The position numbers and the translations under genes were made by a program. From NCBI GenBank assembly GCA_029821265.1, contig JALGTR010000005.1, positions 1-38,577 of the forward strand: a stretch of 38,577 nt of DNA. Reading direction: 5' to 3'. The notes under the pieces are model-generated. The model made no database searches, was not told where the DNA came from, and was given only the letters and a program-made list of their open reading frames with translations. The DNA comes from Candidatus Zipacnadia bacterium. Its GTDB lineage: Bacteria; Armatimonadota; Zipacnadia; Zipacnadales; UBA5352. Shown here in pieces: positions 1 through 9,178 of the stretch (positions are counted from its first letter, which is position 1; every line of letters begins with the position of its first letter).

Positions 1-1
1 C

Positions 2-2773
2 CCGGATAACGGGGACATCATCTACGCGCCGGACCGCGGGACGGACGGGGACAAGAAGTATCCGCGCGAGGTCTACGGACGCGCGGGCCTCAAGCGCCCC
101 GTGATCGTGTTCCGCTGCGCGGCGACGGATCTTTACGATCTGGTGGACGAGCGCTACTTCCAGACGCTTGAGAAGGTGTTCGTGTACGACGCCGAGGACT
201 ACTCTGAGCCGATCTCGTATGGGTACTCGATTAACGAGATCGTTGTGGCCGCCGAGTTCCCCTCGTACGTGGAGCCGTGTGCGGTGATCTACTCGATGCC
301 CGACCTTAACATGCAAGTGACGATGTCGATGGGTCTGGTGGGCATCCGGATGGTGTGTATCAACGCGACTCCGCAAAAGCCAACCGGCGAGGGCTTCCTT
401 GCGAAGGAGACGCCGGCGATTCCGCTCACGCCGCTGCAGATCGCGCACGACATGTGGCTGCTCGACGAGAGCCGGATCAACAAGCTGCAGCAGCACGGGA
501 TCGCGAACCAGCGCGTGGTTGAACTGCACCAGACCGCTGCAGACGTGCTCTCGGTGGCTGACGACGCACTGGAGAATGCGGAGTACGACAAGGCGGTGGC
601 GGCGGCCCGGCACGCGTGGGGGTATGAGTCCCGGGCGTATCCTGATGTCCAGAAGACGGCAGAGGACGTCGTGAAGGGCGTGCTGTTTTACCTGGCGATT
701 CTGCTGCCCTTTGCGTTCTTCGGCGAGCGGCTGTTTGTGCACGCGAGGACGATCATCGGGCAGATTGTGGGCATGGTGGTGGTGTTCATCATCGTGTTCC
801 TGCTTCTGGCGCTGGTGCACCCCGCGTTCTCGCTGACGACGAGTCCGCCGATCATCCTGCTGGCATTCATTGTCATGGCTCTGGCGGTGCTGGTGATCAG
901 CATCGTTACGATGAAGTTCAACCAGGAGCTTAAGTCGATGAAGCAGTCGCGGGGCGGCGTGCACGAGGCTGACGTGGGTCGGCTGTCGGTGGCGGGCGCG
1001 GCATTCAGTCTCGGTATCGCGAACATGCGCCGGAGGAAGGCGCGGACAGCGCTGACGGCGATCACGCTGATCCTGCTGACCTTTACGGTGCTGTCATTCA
1101 CGTCGGTGCGGTCATTCCTGCGCGAGAACAAGATCGGTCTGGCACATCAGCCGAGCTACCAGGGCATCATGTTGCGGGACCGCTCGTGGTTGTCGCTTGA
1201 GGCGCCGACTGCAGACATCATCGCCAATGAGCTTGGCGAGGAGGCGACGGTGTCGCCGCGCGCGTGGTATACGAGCGCGGATATCGAGAAGGAACTGATG
1301 GTGGACATCGCGCTGTCGGATGACCTCACGAGGACCTACACGGTCAACGCGCTGCTGGGTCTGTCTCCTCAGGAGCGAGAGGTGATGGAGGCAGAAGAGT
1401 GGCTCGAGGCCGGCCGGTGGATCCGTGAGGGCGAGAGGAACGTCATCCTGTTGCCCACGTCGATCGCCGAGGAGCTTGGTGTGACGGCGGACGAGGTGGG
1501 CGAGGCCAAGGTGAAGTTGTTCGGCACCGACTTCACGGTCATCGGTATCATCAACGAGACCCGGATGCGTGAGATGACAGACCTCGACGGGGAGCCGATG
1601 ACGCCGGTGAACTACGCGATGCTCCGGCCGGAAGTTATCCAGGAGCTGAAGCGTCAGGCACAGCGGCAGAGCCAGCTTGGTTCAAGCGGCGCGCAGTCGC
1701 TGCTGCAGGACTACAAGCACTATGGTCCTGAGAAGCTGGCGGTGATCCCGTACGGTACGGCGCTGCAGCTTGGCGGCACCTTGCGGTCGGTGGCGATCCG
1801 CTTCGAGGAGCCGGAGCAGGTTGCCGAGACGGTAGAGCGGATGATGAAGCGCTTTGCGCTGAGTCTGTATGCGGGCATCGGTGACGCCGCGTTCCTGTTC
1901 AGTTCGGTGGGTATGGCGAGTGCTCAGGGGTTGCAGACGATGGCGATCCCGATTCTGATCGCCGCGCTCATCGTGTTGAACACGATGCTCGGCGCGGTGT
2001 ATGAGCGGACCAAGGAGATCGGCATCTACAGCTCGCTTGGTCTGGCGCCCTCGCACATTGCGACGCTGTTTCTGGCGGAGGCGTCCGTGTTCGCGAACCT
2101 TGGCGCGATCGTGGGCTATCTGCTCGGGCAGGTCCTGGCGAAGATCATCCACGTGTTCAACATACAGGCGGGTGTTGAGCTGAACTACTCGTCATTGTCG
2201 GCGGTGGGTGTGACGGTGCTGGTCGTGGTGGTGGTGCTTCTCTCGACGCTCTATCCGTCGAAACAGGCGTCGAAGATCGCGTCACCGGGCATCGCCCGGA
2301 AGTGGGAGCTGCCGGAGCCTGAGGGTGACGTGTTGACGGTGCGGCTGCCGTTCACGGTGACGGGGCGTGATGCGTTCGGCGTTGCGGCCTTCCTGCAGGA
2401 GTTCTTCTCCGAGTACGTGGGGTATGCGGGCGGAGAGTTCCTGGCCGAGAACGTGCGGCTGGAGGCGCTTGGGGATAAGCCGGAGGACGGCGTGGCGGTG
2501 AAGCTGCGAATGTGGCTGGCGCCGTACGACCTGGGTGTGAGCCAGGACTTCGTGCTCGCGTGCATCCCCACGGAGGATGAGGATATCTTCGCGATCGAGA
2601 TACGGCTGATGCGTCTGGCCGGCGACATCACGTCGTGGAAGAAGACGAACTCGCTCTTCCTGTCGTCGATTCGCAAGCAGTTCCTGATCTGGCGGACGGT
2701 ACCGCAGGGCGAGAAGGTCGCCTACGCCGAGCAGGGCGAGAAGGTCGTGGAGGAAGGCGTTATCCTCACCTGA
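2..2773 (+). CDS. FtsX-like ABC transporter permease with large extracytoplasmic region (5' partial)
   Basis: The reading frame is open from base 2, so the GTG at 101 in the ORF track is not the start; the gene begins upstream of the window (923 codons visible). Four hydrophobic segments lie at about residues 226-245, 250-272, 284-302 and 352-370. They are followed by a soluble MacB-type domain of roughly 270 residues, then the conserved FtsX core (MLGAVYERTKEIGIYSSLG) at about 640-760 with further membrane helices, and a C-terminal soluble domain. The ERTKEIGIYSSLG coupling-helix motif is typical of FtsX/MacB/LolC permeases, which work with a separate ATPase in lipoprotein or peptide export, or as mechanotransmitters. 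No ATPase gene is in the window. The substrate is unknown. The length and extra N-terminal material exceed the usual 400-800 residues. Confidence 0.85.
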   Translation, partial: PDNGDIIYAPDRGTDGDKKYPREVYGRAGLKRPVIVFRCAATDLYDLVDERYFQTLEKVFVYDAEDYSEPISYGYSINEIVVAAEFPSYVEPCAVIYSMPDLNMQVTMSMGLVGIRMVCINATPQKPTGEGFLAKETPAIPLTPLQIAHDMWLLDESRINKLQQHGIANQRVVELHQTAADVLSVADDALENAEYDKAVAAARHAWGYESRAYPDVQKTAEDVVKGVLFYLAILLPFAFFGERLFVHARTIIGQIVGMVVVFIIVFLLLALVHPAFSLTTSPPIILLAFIVMALAVLVISIVTMKFNQELKSMKQSRGGVHEADVGRLSVAGAAFSLGIANMRRRKARTALTAITLILLTFTVLSFTSVRSFLRENKIGLAHQPSYQGIMLRDRSWLSLEAPTADIIANELGEEATVSPRAWYTSADIEKELMVDIALSDDLTRTYTVNALLGLSPQEREVMEAEEWLEAGRWIREGERNVILLPTSIAEELGVTADEVGEAKVKLFGTDFTVIGIINETRMREMTDLDGEPMTPVNYAMLRPEVIQELKRQAQRQSQLGSSGAQSLLQDYKHYGPEKLAVIPYGTALQLGGTLRSVAIRFEEPEQVAETVERMMKRFALSLYAGIGDAAFLFSSVGMASAQGLQTMAIPILIAALIVLNTMLGAVYERTKEIGIYSSLGLAPSHIATLFLAEASVFANLGAIVGYLLGQVLAKIIHVFNIQAGVELNYSSLSAVGVTVLVVVVVLLSTLYPSKQASKIASPGIARKWELPEPEGDVLTVRLPFTVTGRDAFGVAAFLQEFFSEYVGYAGGEFLAENVRLEALGDKPEDGVAVKLRMWLAPYDLGVSQDFVLACIPTEDEDIFAIEIRLMRLAGDITSWKKTNSLFLSSIRKQFLIWRTVPQGEKVAYAEQGEKVVEEGVILT

Positions 2774-2799
2774 GCGGGAGACCTGACACGACACAGACA

Positions 2800-2829
2800 G
2801 GCGCGCCCCGGCCGTTTGCGGGGCGCGCC
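2800..2829 (+). terminator. GC-rich stem-loop after the permease gene
   Basis: GGCGCGCCCCG pairs perfectly with CGGGGCGCGCC around an 8-base loop, 27 bases after the permease stop. No T-tract follows (gatgacgggg), so it is a terminator-like or RNA-protecting hairpin rather than a canonical intrinsic terminator. Confidence 0.5.
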
Positions 2830-2844
2830 GATGACGGGGAAGTG

Positions 2845-3852
2845 ATGACGACGGACACGTCAGCATGCAAGCAGGCGGCGATCAAGGCCGTCAGGTGGCT
2901 TATCAGGCAGCAGAATGAGGATGGATCGTTCCAGCCGCTCTCCGAGGGGATGGCGGGCTTTCACAAGGTGCCCTACGCGCTGGCGCTGAGCGGCCAGAGC
3001 GGGCGTGGCGTGCGGCTGTGCAACTGGATCGTGGACAACAGTCTCGATGACGAGGGCGACCTCGGCGCGATGTTCGGCAGGCAGGGGCCGCTGGAGCGCT
3101 ACTACGAGTATGGTCCGGCGTGGATCATCGCGGGGGCGCAGCGGCTGGGGCAGTTTGGCCTGTCGATGCGCGCGTGGGGCTTTCTGTCGAGCCTTCAGCA
3201 TCCGGACACCGGCGGTTTTCTACGCGGGGGGCCGGACGCGGGGCTCGACGACGAGCAGGACATGCTCGGCACGGCCGCGGCGGGCCTGGCGGCGCTTTAC
3301 ATGGGCGACGAGCGCGTGGGGAGGGCCGTTGGCGACTTCCTGCTCAGGCGCCTCGAGAGCATGCCCGCGACTGGGGAGAGAATGTATCTGATGGTGCGGC
3401 GGGGCGAGGAGCCGGTGCGCGTGCACGGTGAAGGCCTCGACGAGGAGTATACGATCGAGATCGGCGAGAGCGGGCAGTGGTACTTCGTGCCGAGCCTCGT
3501 CGCGGGCTTTCTGGCGAAGCTGGCTGAGGCCACGGAGGAGCGGAAGTACCTGCGCGGGGCGCAGGCGTATGTGGATTTCTGCGAATCAGGGGCGGAGGAT
3601 CGCTACGTCAGTCCGCGCAGCGGGTTCTTCGGCTGGGCGGCGTCACATCTGTACCTGGTGACGGGAAACGTTAACTACCGGCGGATCGCGGCCTCGGTGC
3701 TCGAGGGCATAGTGGAGCGACAGAACCCGGATGGGAGCTGGCTGGAGCCGCAGCTTCCGAGCGACGCGCTGTCGGCGCAGACCGACGCGACGGCCGAGGC
3801 GTTGATCGTGATCCTGGAGACGCTCGATAATCTCGAGGCGGGCGCTGAGTAG
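2845..3852 (+). CDS. alpha/alpha-toroid protein, prenyltransferase/squalene-oxidase repeat family
   Basis: A 335-residue protein made of repeats of the terpenoid cyclase/prenyltransferase toroid type. QW-like signatures such as QNEDGSF, QHPDTGGF and QNPDGSW recur along the chain. I see no signal peptide and no DxDD motif, so squalene-hopene-cyclase chemistry is not supported; the protein may be a glycan- or lipid-modifying enzyme or a binding protein. The ORF track starts 210 bases upstream inside the preceding gene. ATG 2845 (GTG 2842 is the alternative) is preferred because it lies past the permease stop and begins the homologous-looking sequence. It lies between the permease and an oxidoreductase on the same strand. 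Function unknown. Confidence 0.7.
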   Translation: MTTDTSACKQAAIKAVRWLIRQQNEDGSFQPLSEGMAGFHKVPYALALSGQSGRGVRLCNWIVDNSLDDEGDLGAMFGRQGPLERYYEYGPAWIIAGAQRLGQFGLSMRAWGFLSSLQHPDTGGFLRGGPDAGLDDEQDMLGTAAAGLAALYMGDERVGRAVGDFLLRRLESMPATGERMYLMVRRGEEPVRVHGEGLDEEYTIEIGESGQWYFVPSLVAGFLAKLAEATEERKYLRGAQAYVDFCESGAEDRYVSPRSGFFGWAASHLYLVTGNVNYRRIAASVLEGIVERQNPDGSWLEPQLPSDALSAQTDATAEALIVILETLDNLEAGAE

Positions 3853-3866
3853 CCTCGGGCTTTCGC

Positions 3867-3886
3867 GCCGCCGGGCGGCCGGCGGC
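3867..3886 (+). terminator. short GC stem-loop between genes
   Basis: GCCGCCGG pairs with CCGGCGGC around a 4-base loop, 14 bases after the stop of the toroid gene. There is no T-tract after it. Confidence 0.4.
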
Positions 3887-3933
3887 TTGATGATGGACGG
3901 CTGGCTAAGATGAAGGACGGAGGGAATAGATCG

Positions 3934-5001
3934 ATGGATAAGATTGGATTCGGGATCATCGGGTGTGGTGTGATCTCCGGCACCCACCGCAAGGCGATCG
4001 AGGCCGTGGAGGCCGCCGAGCTGGTGGCTTGCTGCGACGTGGTGGAGGAGAAGGCGCGGGCTTTCGCAGAGGAGGCCGGGATCGGCGACGCGTGGTATCG
4101 CGACATCGAGGAGATGCTGGCCCACGACGGTCTGGATGCGGTGTGTATATGCACTCCGAGCGGGATGCACTCCGAACACGCGATCATGGCTGCGAACGCC
4201 GGCAAGCACATCCTGTGCGAGAAGCCGCTGGATGTGACGCTGAAGAAGATCGACGATATGATCGCGGCGGCGAAGGAGAACGACGTGAAGCTGGCCGGCG
4301 TTTTCCAGCGCCGCACGTACGAGAGCACCAAGAAGGTGCGCGAGGCTGTGCGGCAGGGCAAGCTGGGCAAGCTGGTGCTGGGCGACTGCTACCAGAAGTA
4401 CTATCGTTCGCACGAGTATTACGCGTCGGGCGACTGGCGTGCGACGTGGGAACTTGACGGCGGCGGGGCGCTGATGAACCAGGGCGTGCATGGGATCGAC
4501 CTGATCATCCATCTGATGGGCCCGGTCAAGCGCGTCTCGGCCAACTGCCGACGCCTGGTGCGGAACATTAGCGTTGAGGACACCGCGACCGCGATCATCG
4601 AGTTTGAGAACGGTGCGCTGGGCGTCCTCGAGGGCACCACGAGCGTGACGCCCGGACAGGGCTGCGAAGTCGAGATTTGCGGCGACAAGGGCACAGTTGG
4701 CCTCTCGGGCGACACCATCACCAAGTGGGAGATCGAGGGTGAGGCGGACCACGTCGAGGCGGAGGAGAAGGAGACGGAGGGCACGGCCTCCGATCCGACC
4801 GCCCTGCAGGCCACCGGCCATGCGGCGCACGTGCAGGATCTGTGCGAGGCGATCATCGAGGACCGCGAGCCGGCGATCCCGGGCTCCGAGGCCCGGAAGG
4901 CCGTCGAGCTTATCAAGGCGATCTACAAGTCGTCACGAGAGGGTGGCGCGCCGGTCGTGCTGCCGCTCTCGTACGTGGACGACGGTCCTGGCATCGACTG
5001 A
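3934..5001 (+). CDS. Gfo/Idh/MocA family oxidoreductase
   Basis: A 355-residue NAD(P)-dependent dehydrogenase of the glucose-fructose oxidoreductase / inositol dehydrogenase family. The N-terminal Rossmann domain opens with GFGIIGCG. The family EKP motif with its catalytic-region lysine is seen as CEKPLDVTLKK near residue 100, and the substrate domain carries GGGALMNQGVHGIDL, whose histidine is usually catalytic. Such enzymes oxidise or reduce sugars, polyols and related compounds; the substrate cannot be read from sequence. The ORF track begins at ATG 3910, but ATG 3934 is favoured because GGAGGG sits about 9 bases before it and the Rossmann strand then starts at once. It is probably cytoplasmic. 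A strong palindrome follows the gene. Confidence 0.88.
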   Translation: MDKIGFGIIGCGVISGTHRKAIEAVEAAELVACCDVVEEKARAFAEEAGIGDAWYRDIEEMLAHDGLDAVCICTPSGMHSEHAIMAANAGKHILCEKPLDVTLKKIDDMIAAAKENDVKLAGVFQRRTYESTKKVREAVRQGKLGKLVLGDCYQKYYRSHEYYASGDWRATWELDGGGALMNQGVHGIDLIIHLMGPVKRVSANCRRLVRNISVEDTATAIIEFENGALGVLEGTTSVTPGQGCEVEICGDKGTVGLSGDTITKWEIEGEADHVEAEEKETEGTASDPTALQATGHAAHVQDLCEAIIEDREPAIPGSEARKAVELIKAIYKSSREGGAPVVLPLSYVDDGPGID

Positions 5002-5025
5002 GCCATGCGCAGCGAAGGATCTACT

Positions 5026-5055
5026 CCGGGCGCCGGCCACGTGGTCGGCGCCCGG
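5026..5055 (+). terminator. near-perfect 30-base palindrome after the oxidoreductase gene
   Basis: CCGGGCGCCG at 5026-5035 pairs with CGGCGCCCGG at 5046-5055, and the central GCCAC/GTGGT also pairs except for one G-T. As RNA it is a very stable hairpin, 24 bases after the stop codon. CTGCTTAAG follows, without a T-tract. Confidence 0.5.
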
Positions 5056-5126
5056 CTGCTTAAGCGCCGCCTGAGGGGGCAGGCCGGCCCGGAGAGCCCG
5101 GCGCTCATCGGCGGAGCCGCACGGTC

Positions 5127-5155
5127 TTGATTCGGCGCGGCCGGTGGGTTACCAT
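5127..5155 (+). promoter_or_regulatory. sigma70-like promoter for the PHP gene
   Basis: TTGATT and TACCAT are separated by exactly 17 bases. The predicted transcription start near 5162 leaves a leader of about 45 bases before ATG 5206, which argues against the earlier ATG at 5167. Confidence 0.45.
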
Positions 5156-5205
5156 GGGGCAGACTTATGTACAGGGACCGACGCATGCTTACACGGGAGA
5201 CGAGG

Positions 5206-5997
5206 ATGGAGTTTCACTTCTTCGACTGTCACACCCACAGCGAGTTCTCGTCGTGCGCCGAGGACGTGACGCTGTCAGGATATGCCGAGATCGCCCGGAC
5301 CACGAACACGCGCTTCGCCGTGACCGACCACTCCGCACAGATCTTCTATCCGCCGGACAACCGCTGGGGATTCTGGAGCGATGAAGCGGTTGAGCTGTTC
5401 GAGGCCAGTCGCGACGGCGGCCGGCAGCGGGTAGAGCACTGGCTGCGGACGCTGCGCGAGGCGCAGACCGGCGGCATGCTGGTGGGCACCGAGCTCGACG
5501 TGCTGCCCGACGGGCGTCGGGTCTTTCCGGACGAGATGCTGGAGACGCTTGACGTGGTGCTCGGCGCGGTGCACTCGATGCCCACGCTCCGGGACGAGCG
5601 ACCGGTGGCAGAGATCCATGACGAGTTCCGCTTCCAGGTCGAGGCACTCGCCGGTCATGGCATAGAGGTGCTGGTGCATCCCTACCGGCTCCTGCTGGCG
5701 GCCGAGGTGCCGGTTCCCGAGGGGCTGGTGCGATGGACGGTGGAGGCGGCGCGGGAGCTCGGCTTCGCGCTGGAGATCAACAGCCATAAGCAGTACCCGG
5801 AGCACGACGTGCTGATGGCGCGGATGGCGCTGGAAGAGGGCGTGCCGCTGGCGATCGGCACGGACACGCATCGGTCGTCGGAGTTCGGGGATTTCAGCTA
5901 CCACGAGCGGGTTCTGGGTGAGGTGCTGCCCGACGGCGACTGGGCGAGGCACCTCTGGGAGCCGACCGTCGAGGTTCGCGAGGCGGCGGCCGGCTGA
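5206..5997 (+). CDS. PHP-domain phosphoesterase (histidinol-phosphatase-like)
   Basis: A 263-residue PHP-family metallohydrolase. Metal-ligand motifs appear in order: DCHTHSE at the N-terminus, VTDHS, GTELDV, VHPYR, NSHK and the C-terminal GTDTHRSSEF. The family includes histidinol phosphatases, exonuclease domains of DNA polymerases and small-molecule phosphodiesterases. The length and motif order resemble stand-alone HisK-like phosphatases, but no his genes are nearby, so the substrate is open. Three in-frame ATGs exist (5167, 5185, 5206). The last is chosen for the GGGAGA Shine-Dalgarno 5 bases upstream and because the metal site must start near the N-terminus. Probably cytoplasmic. Confidence 0.8.
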   Translation: MEFHFFDCHTHSEFSSCAEDVTLSGYAEIARTTNTRFAVTDHSAQIFYPPDNRWGFWSDEAVELFEASRDGGRQRVEHWLRTLREAQTGGMLVGTELDVLPDGRRVFPDEMLETLDVVLGAVHSMPTLRDERPVAEIHDEFRFQVEALAGHGIEVLVHPYRLLLAAEVPVPEGLVRWTVEAARELGFALEINSHKQYPEHDVLMARMALEEGVPLAIGTDTHRSSEFGDFSYHERVLGEVLPDGDWARHLWEPTVEVREAAAG

Positions 5998-6117
5998 GGT
6001 CCGACCGGGAGGACGTGGATTCTCAAGGCTCGGGGGCCGAGGCGCCCGGGCGTCGAAGTATCATGTACGGACGTGACGGGCCGCATCAGAGGCGCGGCGG
6101 AGGAGAGAGGGACGCAG

Positions 6118-7584
6118 ATGAGTGAGAATGGCCGCTACGACCTCGCGATCGTCGGAGCGGGGCCTGGTGGATATGTCGCGGCGCTGCGCGGGCGCCAGCT
6201 GGGACTTTCGGTCGCGCTGATCGAGGAACGTGAGGTGGGGGGGACGTGCCTCAATCGGGGGTGCATTCCCTCGAAGGCGCTGCTGCACACCGCGCACGTG
6301 CTGGAGACCTGTGAGGGCGCCTCGCGCTACGGTGTGACTGTCGAGGACTTCAGTATCGACATCGACCGCGCACGCCGACACAAGCAGCGCGCGGTGAAGC
6401 AGCTCGTGTCCGGCGTGGAGACGCTGCTCGAGAAGGCCGAGGTGGACCTCTGCTGCGGCCACGGCGAGTTCGCCGACGAGCATACGCTGTCGGTCCGGTC
6501 GAAGGATGGCGAGAAGCGGATCGAGGCCGAGCAGATCATCGTTGCGACGGGCTCGGTGCCGGTCGTGGACATGATCGAGGGTGGGCGCGGGCGGAACGTC
6601 TGGACCAGCGACACGGCGCTGAACGTGCCCTTCGTGCCGGAATCGATGATCGTCGTCGGCAGCGGTGCGGTAGGGATGGAGATCGCGGCGATGTACCTGC
6701 ACTTCGGCAGTCAGGTCACGGTCCTGGAGCTTTTCGACCGGGCGCTTCCGCGAGAGGACCACGAGGCGAGCGAGGTCGTGACGCGCACGTTCCAGCGTCG
6801 CGGCGGTCAGGTTGAGGTCAACGCGATGGTGAAGGCCATCGATGACGGCGATGATAAGCGCAAGCGGGTGGTCTTTGAGCGCGGCGGCGAAGAGGAGATG
6901 CTTGAGGCCGAGGTGGTCCTGCTCGCCGTCGGACGCAAGGCGAATCTGAGTGAGCTCGGCGCCGAGGAGATCGGGCTGCGCATCGAGCGGCATGGCATCT
7001 GTGTGCAGGAGGGCGTGACCACGCCGGCGTCCGACCCGGATCGGCCGCCGTCCACCGTCTGCCCGGGGACGCAGCTGCGCACCTCGCTCGATCACGTCTG
7101 GGCGATCGGGGACTGCATCCGGGGCATCGGGCTCGCGCACCTGGCGATGCACGAGGGGGTGGCGGCCGTGGAGGCGTCGCAGGGGATAGAGACGCACATC
7201 AACTACAACGCGGTGCCGACCGCGATGTACTCGCATCCGGAGATTGCCTCAGTGGGCCTGCTGGAGTACCGTGCGAAGGAACTGGGGATCGAGGTAGACG
7301 TGGGGCGGTTCCCGTTCGCGGCGAACGGCCGCGCGGTTTGCACCGGCGCGCGGCACGGTTTTGCGAAGCTGATCTCGGATCCCGAGAGCGGTCAGTTGCT
7401 CGGCGCCACGGTGTGTGGCCTGTACGCCACCGAGCTGATACCGGAGCTGACGCTGGCGATCGAACAGAAGCTGCCGGTGGACGCAATCATCGACGTGATT
7501 CACGCGCATCCGACGCTGAGCGAGGCGCTGCACGAGGCGGCGCTGGCGACGCAGGGCCGGGCGCTGCACATTCCGCTTGCGTAG
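6118..7584 (+). CDS. lpdA: dihydrolipoamide dehydrogenase (E3)
   Basis: A 488-residue FAD flavoprotein that reoxidises dihydrolipoyl groups of 2-oxoacid dehydrogenase or glycine-cleavage complexes using NAD+. The FAD-binding GAGPGGYVAALR is followed by the redox disulfide GGTCLNRGCIPSK, the NAD-binding GSGAVGMEIA, the second FAD motif AIGDC, and the C-terminal active-site HAHPTLSEAL. Just before AIGDC there is an insertion of roughly 20 residues (around PASDPDRPPSTV) not usual for E3. No E1/E2 or gcv genes are in the window, so its complex is unknown. ATG 6118 is preferred over the track's GTG 6073 because a purine-rich GAGAGAGG lies 7 bases upstream and the Rossmann fold then begins normally. 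Confidence 0.9.
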   Translation: MSENGRYDLAIVGAGPGGYVAALRGRQLGLSVALIEEREVGGTCLNRGCIPSKALLHTAHVLETCEGASRYGVTVEDFSIDIDRARRHKQRAVKQLVSGVETLLEKAEVDLCCGHGEFADEHTLSVRSKDGEKRIEAEQIIVATGSVPVVDMIEGGRGRNVWTSDTALNVPFVPESMIVVGSGAVGMEIAAMYLHFGSQVTVLELFDRALPREDHEASEVVTRTFQRRGGQVEVNAMVKAIDDGDDKRKRVVFERGGEEEMLEAEVVLLAVGRKANLSELGAEEIGLRIERHGICVQEGVTTPASDPDRPPSTVCPGTQLRTSLDHVWAIGDCIRGIGLAHLAMHEGVAAVEASQGIETHINYNAVPTAMYSHPEIASVGLLEYRAKELGIEVDVGRFPFAANGRAVCTGARHGFAKLISDPESGQLLGATVCGLYATELIPELTLAIEQKLPVDAIIDVIHAHPTLSEALHEAALATQGRALHIPLA

Positions 7585-7628
7585 CCGATACCCTGACAGA
7601 CGTGATAGCACGCGAGGTGGGGCAGAGG

Positions 7629-9164
7629 ATGAAGCTCGTCATCGCCGACGAGATGCGGGAGATGGACCGGAGGACGATCGAGGACTGGGGCATGCCCGGC
7701 GTGGTTCTGATGGAGAACGCCGGGCGCGCGATCGCGGATCTGTGTGACCGGTTGCTTCAGGAGATGGCGCCGGGCCGGACGGTGGTTGTGGCGGGGAAGG
7801 GCAACAACGGCGGCGACGGCTTCGTGGTCGCGCGCTGGCTGCACTGGGCGGGGCACGAGGTCGAAGTGCTGCTGCTTGCGGAGGGCGACGAGCTGTCCGG
7901 GGACGCGGCGACGAACTACCGCTTCGCGAAGCGGATGGGCGTGGTGATCCGCGAGCAGGCGACGCGAGCGGTGATGGACGAGCGGCTGGCTGGCGCCCGG
8001 CTGATCGTTGACGGCGTGCTGGGGACGGGGGTCTCGGGCGAGGTGCGCGGGTCGGCGCGGGAGGCGATTGAGGCGATGAACGCCGCCGACGCGCCGGTCG
8101 TTGCGGTGGATATCCCCACCGGTGTTGACGGGGACAGCGGGGCGATCCTCGGGGATGCCGTCTGGGCGGCCTACACCGTAACGATGGCCATTCCGAAGAT
8201 CGGGCTATATCAGTATCCCGGGCGTGAGCGCTGCGGTGAGATCATCGTGGCGCCGATCGGGATGCCCCGCGAGCTGACAGAGGCCGAGGAGCTGAGGACG
8301 AACCTGACGCAGGAGAGCGACGCCGCGTGGATGCTGCCCGGGCGAAGCCCCGATATGCACAAGGGCGACGCCGGGCGTCTGCTGGTGATCGCCGGATCGG
8401 TGGGCATGACGGGGGCGGCGGCGATGACGGGGCTGGCAGCGACGCGGTCGGGCGCGGGGCTTGTCTACGTGGCATGCCCTGAGAGCCTGAACGATGTGCT
8501 GGAGACGAAGTGCACGGAGGTCCTCACGCGGCCGATGCCGGAGACCGATGCGCGGTCGCTGGCGCTGGCGGCAGAGGAGCCGCTGGTGGAGTTCGCGGAA
8601 GGTATGGACGCGGTTGTGCTGGGACCAGGACTGTCGCGGGATGATGAGAGTGCGGAGCTCGCGCGCAGGCTGGCCATGCGGCTCGAGCTGCCTATGGTGA
8701 TCGACGCGGACGGCCTCAACGCCTTCGCCGGGCGCGCGGAGCAGCTGCGCGAGCGGCCGGCGCCGACCGTCATCACACCGCACCCGGGCGAGTTTGCGCG
8801 ACTGACGGAGCGGTCGATCGGCGAGGTCCAGGCGGATCGCCTCTCCGCGGCCAGGGACCTTGCCAGGCGGGCGGAGGTGATCGTTCTGCTCAAGGGTGCG
8901 GGGACGGTCATCGCGGCGCCGGACGGTGAGGCGTGGGTCAACCCGACGGGAAATGCGGGGCTGGCGTCCGGGGGAACGGGCGATGTGCTCTCGGGCATGA
9001 TCGGCGCATTCCTCGCGGGCGGATCGACGGCGCTTCAGGCCGCTGTCGCGGGCGCTTTCTACCACGGCCGGGCGGCGGAGATCGCTGCCGGGCCAGGAGA
9101 GCGCGGGCTGGTGGCGCCGATGCTGCTGGAAGTGCTGCCGGGCATCTTTCCACCGGACGAGTGA
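7629..9164 (+). CDS. nnr: bifunctional NAD(P)HX epimerase / ADP-dependent NAD(P)HX dehydratase
   Basis: A 511-residue repair enzyme for hydrated nicotinamide cofactors. The N-terminal YjeF_N epimerase domain shows MENAGRAIADL, AGKGNNGGDGFVVARWL and VDIPTGVDGDSG. The C-terminal ribokinase-like dehydratase domain shows KGDAGRLLVIAGS, VLGPGLSRD, TPHPGEFARL and the nucleotide-binding NAGLASGGTGDVLSG. The two-domain fusion matches E. coli Nnr (YjeF). The ORF track starts far upstream inside lpdA; ATG 7629 begins the recognisable domain and has GAGGTGGGG upstream. The stop codon overlaps the possible first ATG of the next gene, indicating an operon with the GDPD and thiD genes. Confidence 0.92.
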   Translation: MKLVIADEMREMDRRTIEDWGMPGVVLMENAGRAIADLCDRLLQEMAPGRTVVVAGKGNNGGDGFVVARWLHWAGHEVEVLLLAEGDELSGDAATNYRFAKRMGVVIREQATRAVMDERLAGARLIVDGVLGTGVSGEVRGSAREAIEAMNAADAPVVAVDIPTGVDGDSGAILGDAVWAAYTVTMAIPKIGLYQYPGRERCGEIIVAPIGMPRELTEAEELRTNLTQESDAAWMLPGRSPDMHKGDAGRLLVIAGSVGMTGAAAMTGLAATRSGAGLVYVACPESLNDVLETKCTEVLTRPMPETDARSLALAAEEPLVEFAEGMDAVVLGPGLSRDDESAELARRLAMRLELPMVIDADGLNAFAGRAEQLRERPAPTVITPHPGEFARLTERSIGEVQADRLSAARDLARRAEVIVLLKGAGTVIAAPDGEAWVNPTGNAGLASGGTGDVLSGMIGAFLAGGSTALQAAVAGAFYHGRAAEIAAGPGERGLVAPMLLEVLPGIFPPDE

Positions 9165-9178
9165 TGGAGGCGATGACG

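Noticed and set aside
101-103. GTG at 101 as the start of the FtsX permease gene.
   Set aside because: The frame is open to the left edge and coding-like before it, and there is no ribosome site; the gene is simply cut by the window.
2845-3852. Squalene-hopene cyclase identity for the toroid protein.
   Set aside because: Too short (335 residues against over 600), and the catalytic DxDD motif is missing.
3643-4830. 395-residue minus-strand open frame.
   Set aside because: Antisense to the Gfo/Idh/MocA gene, whose motifs are unambiguous; low-complexity shadow.
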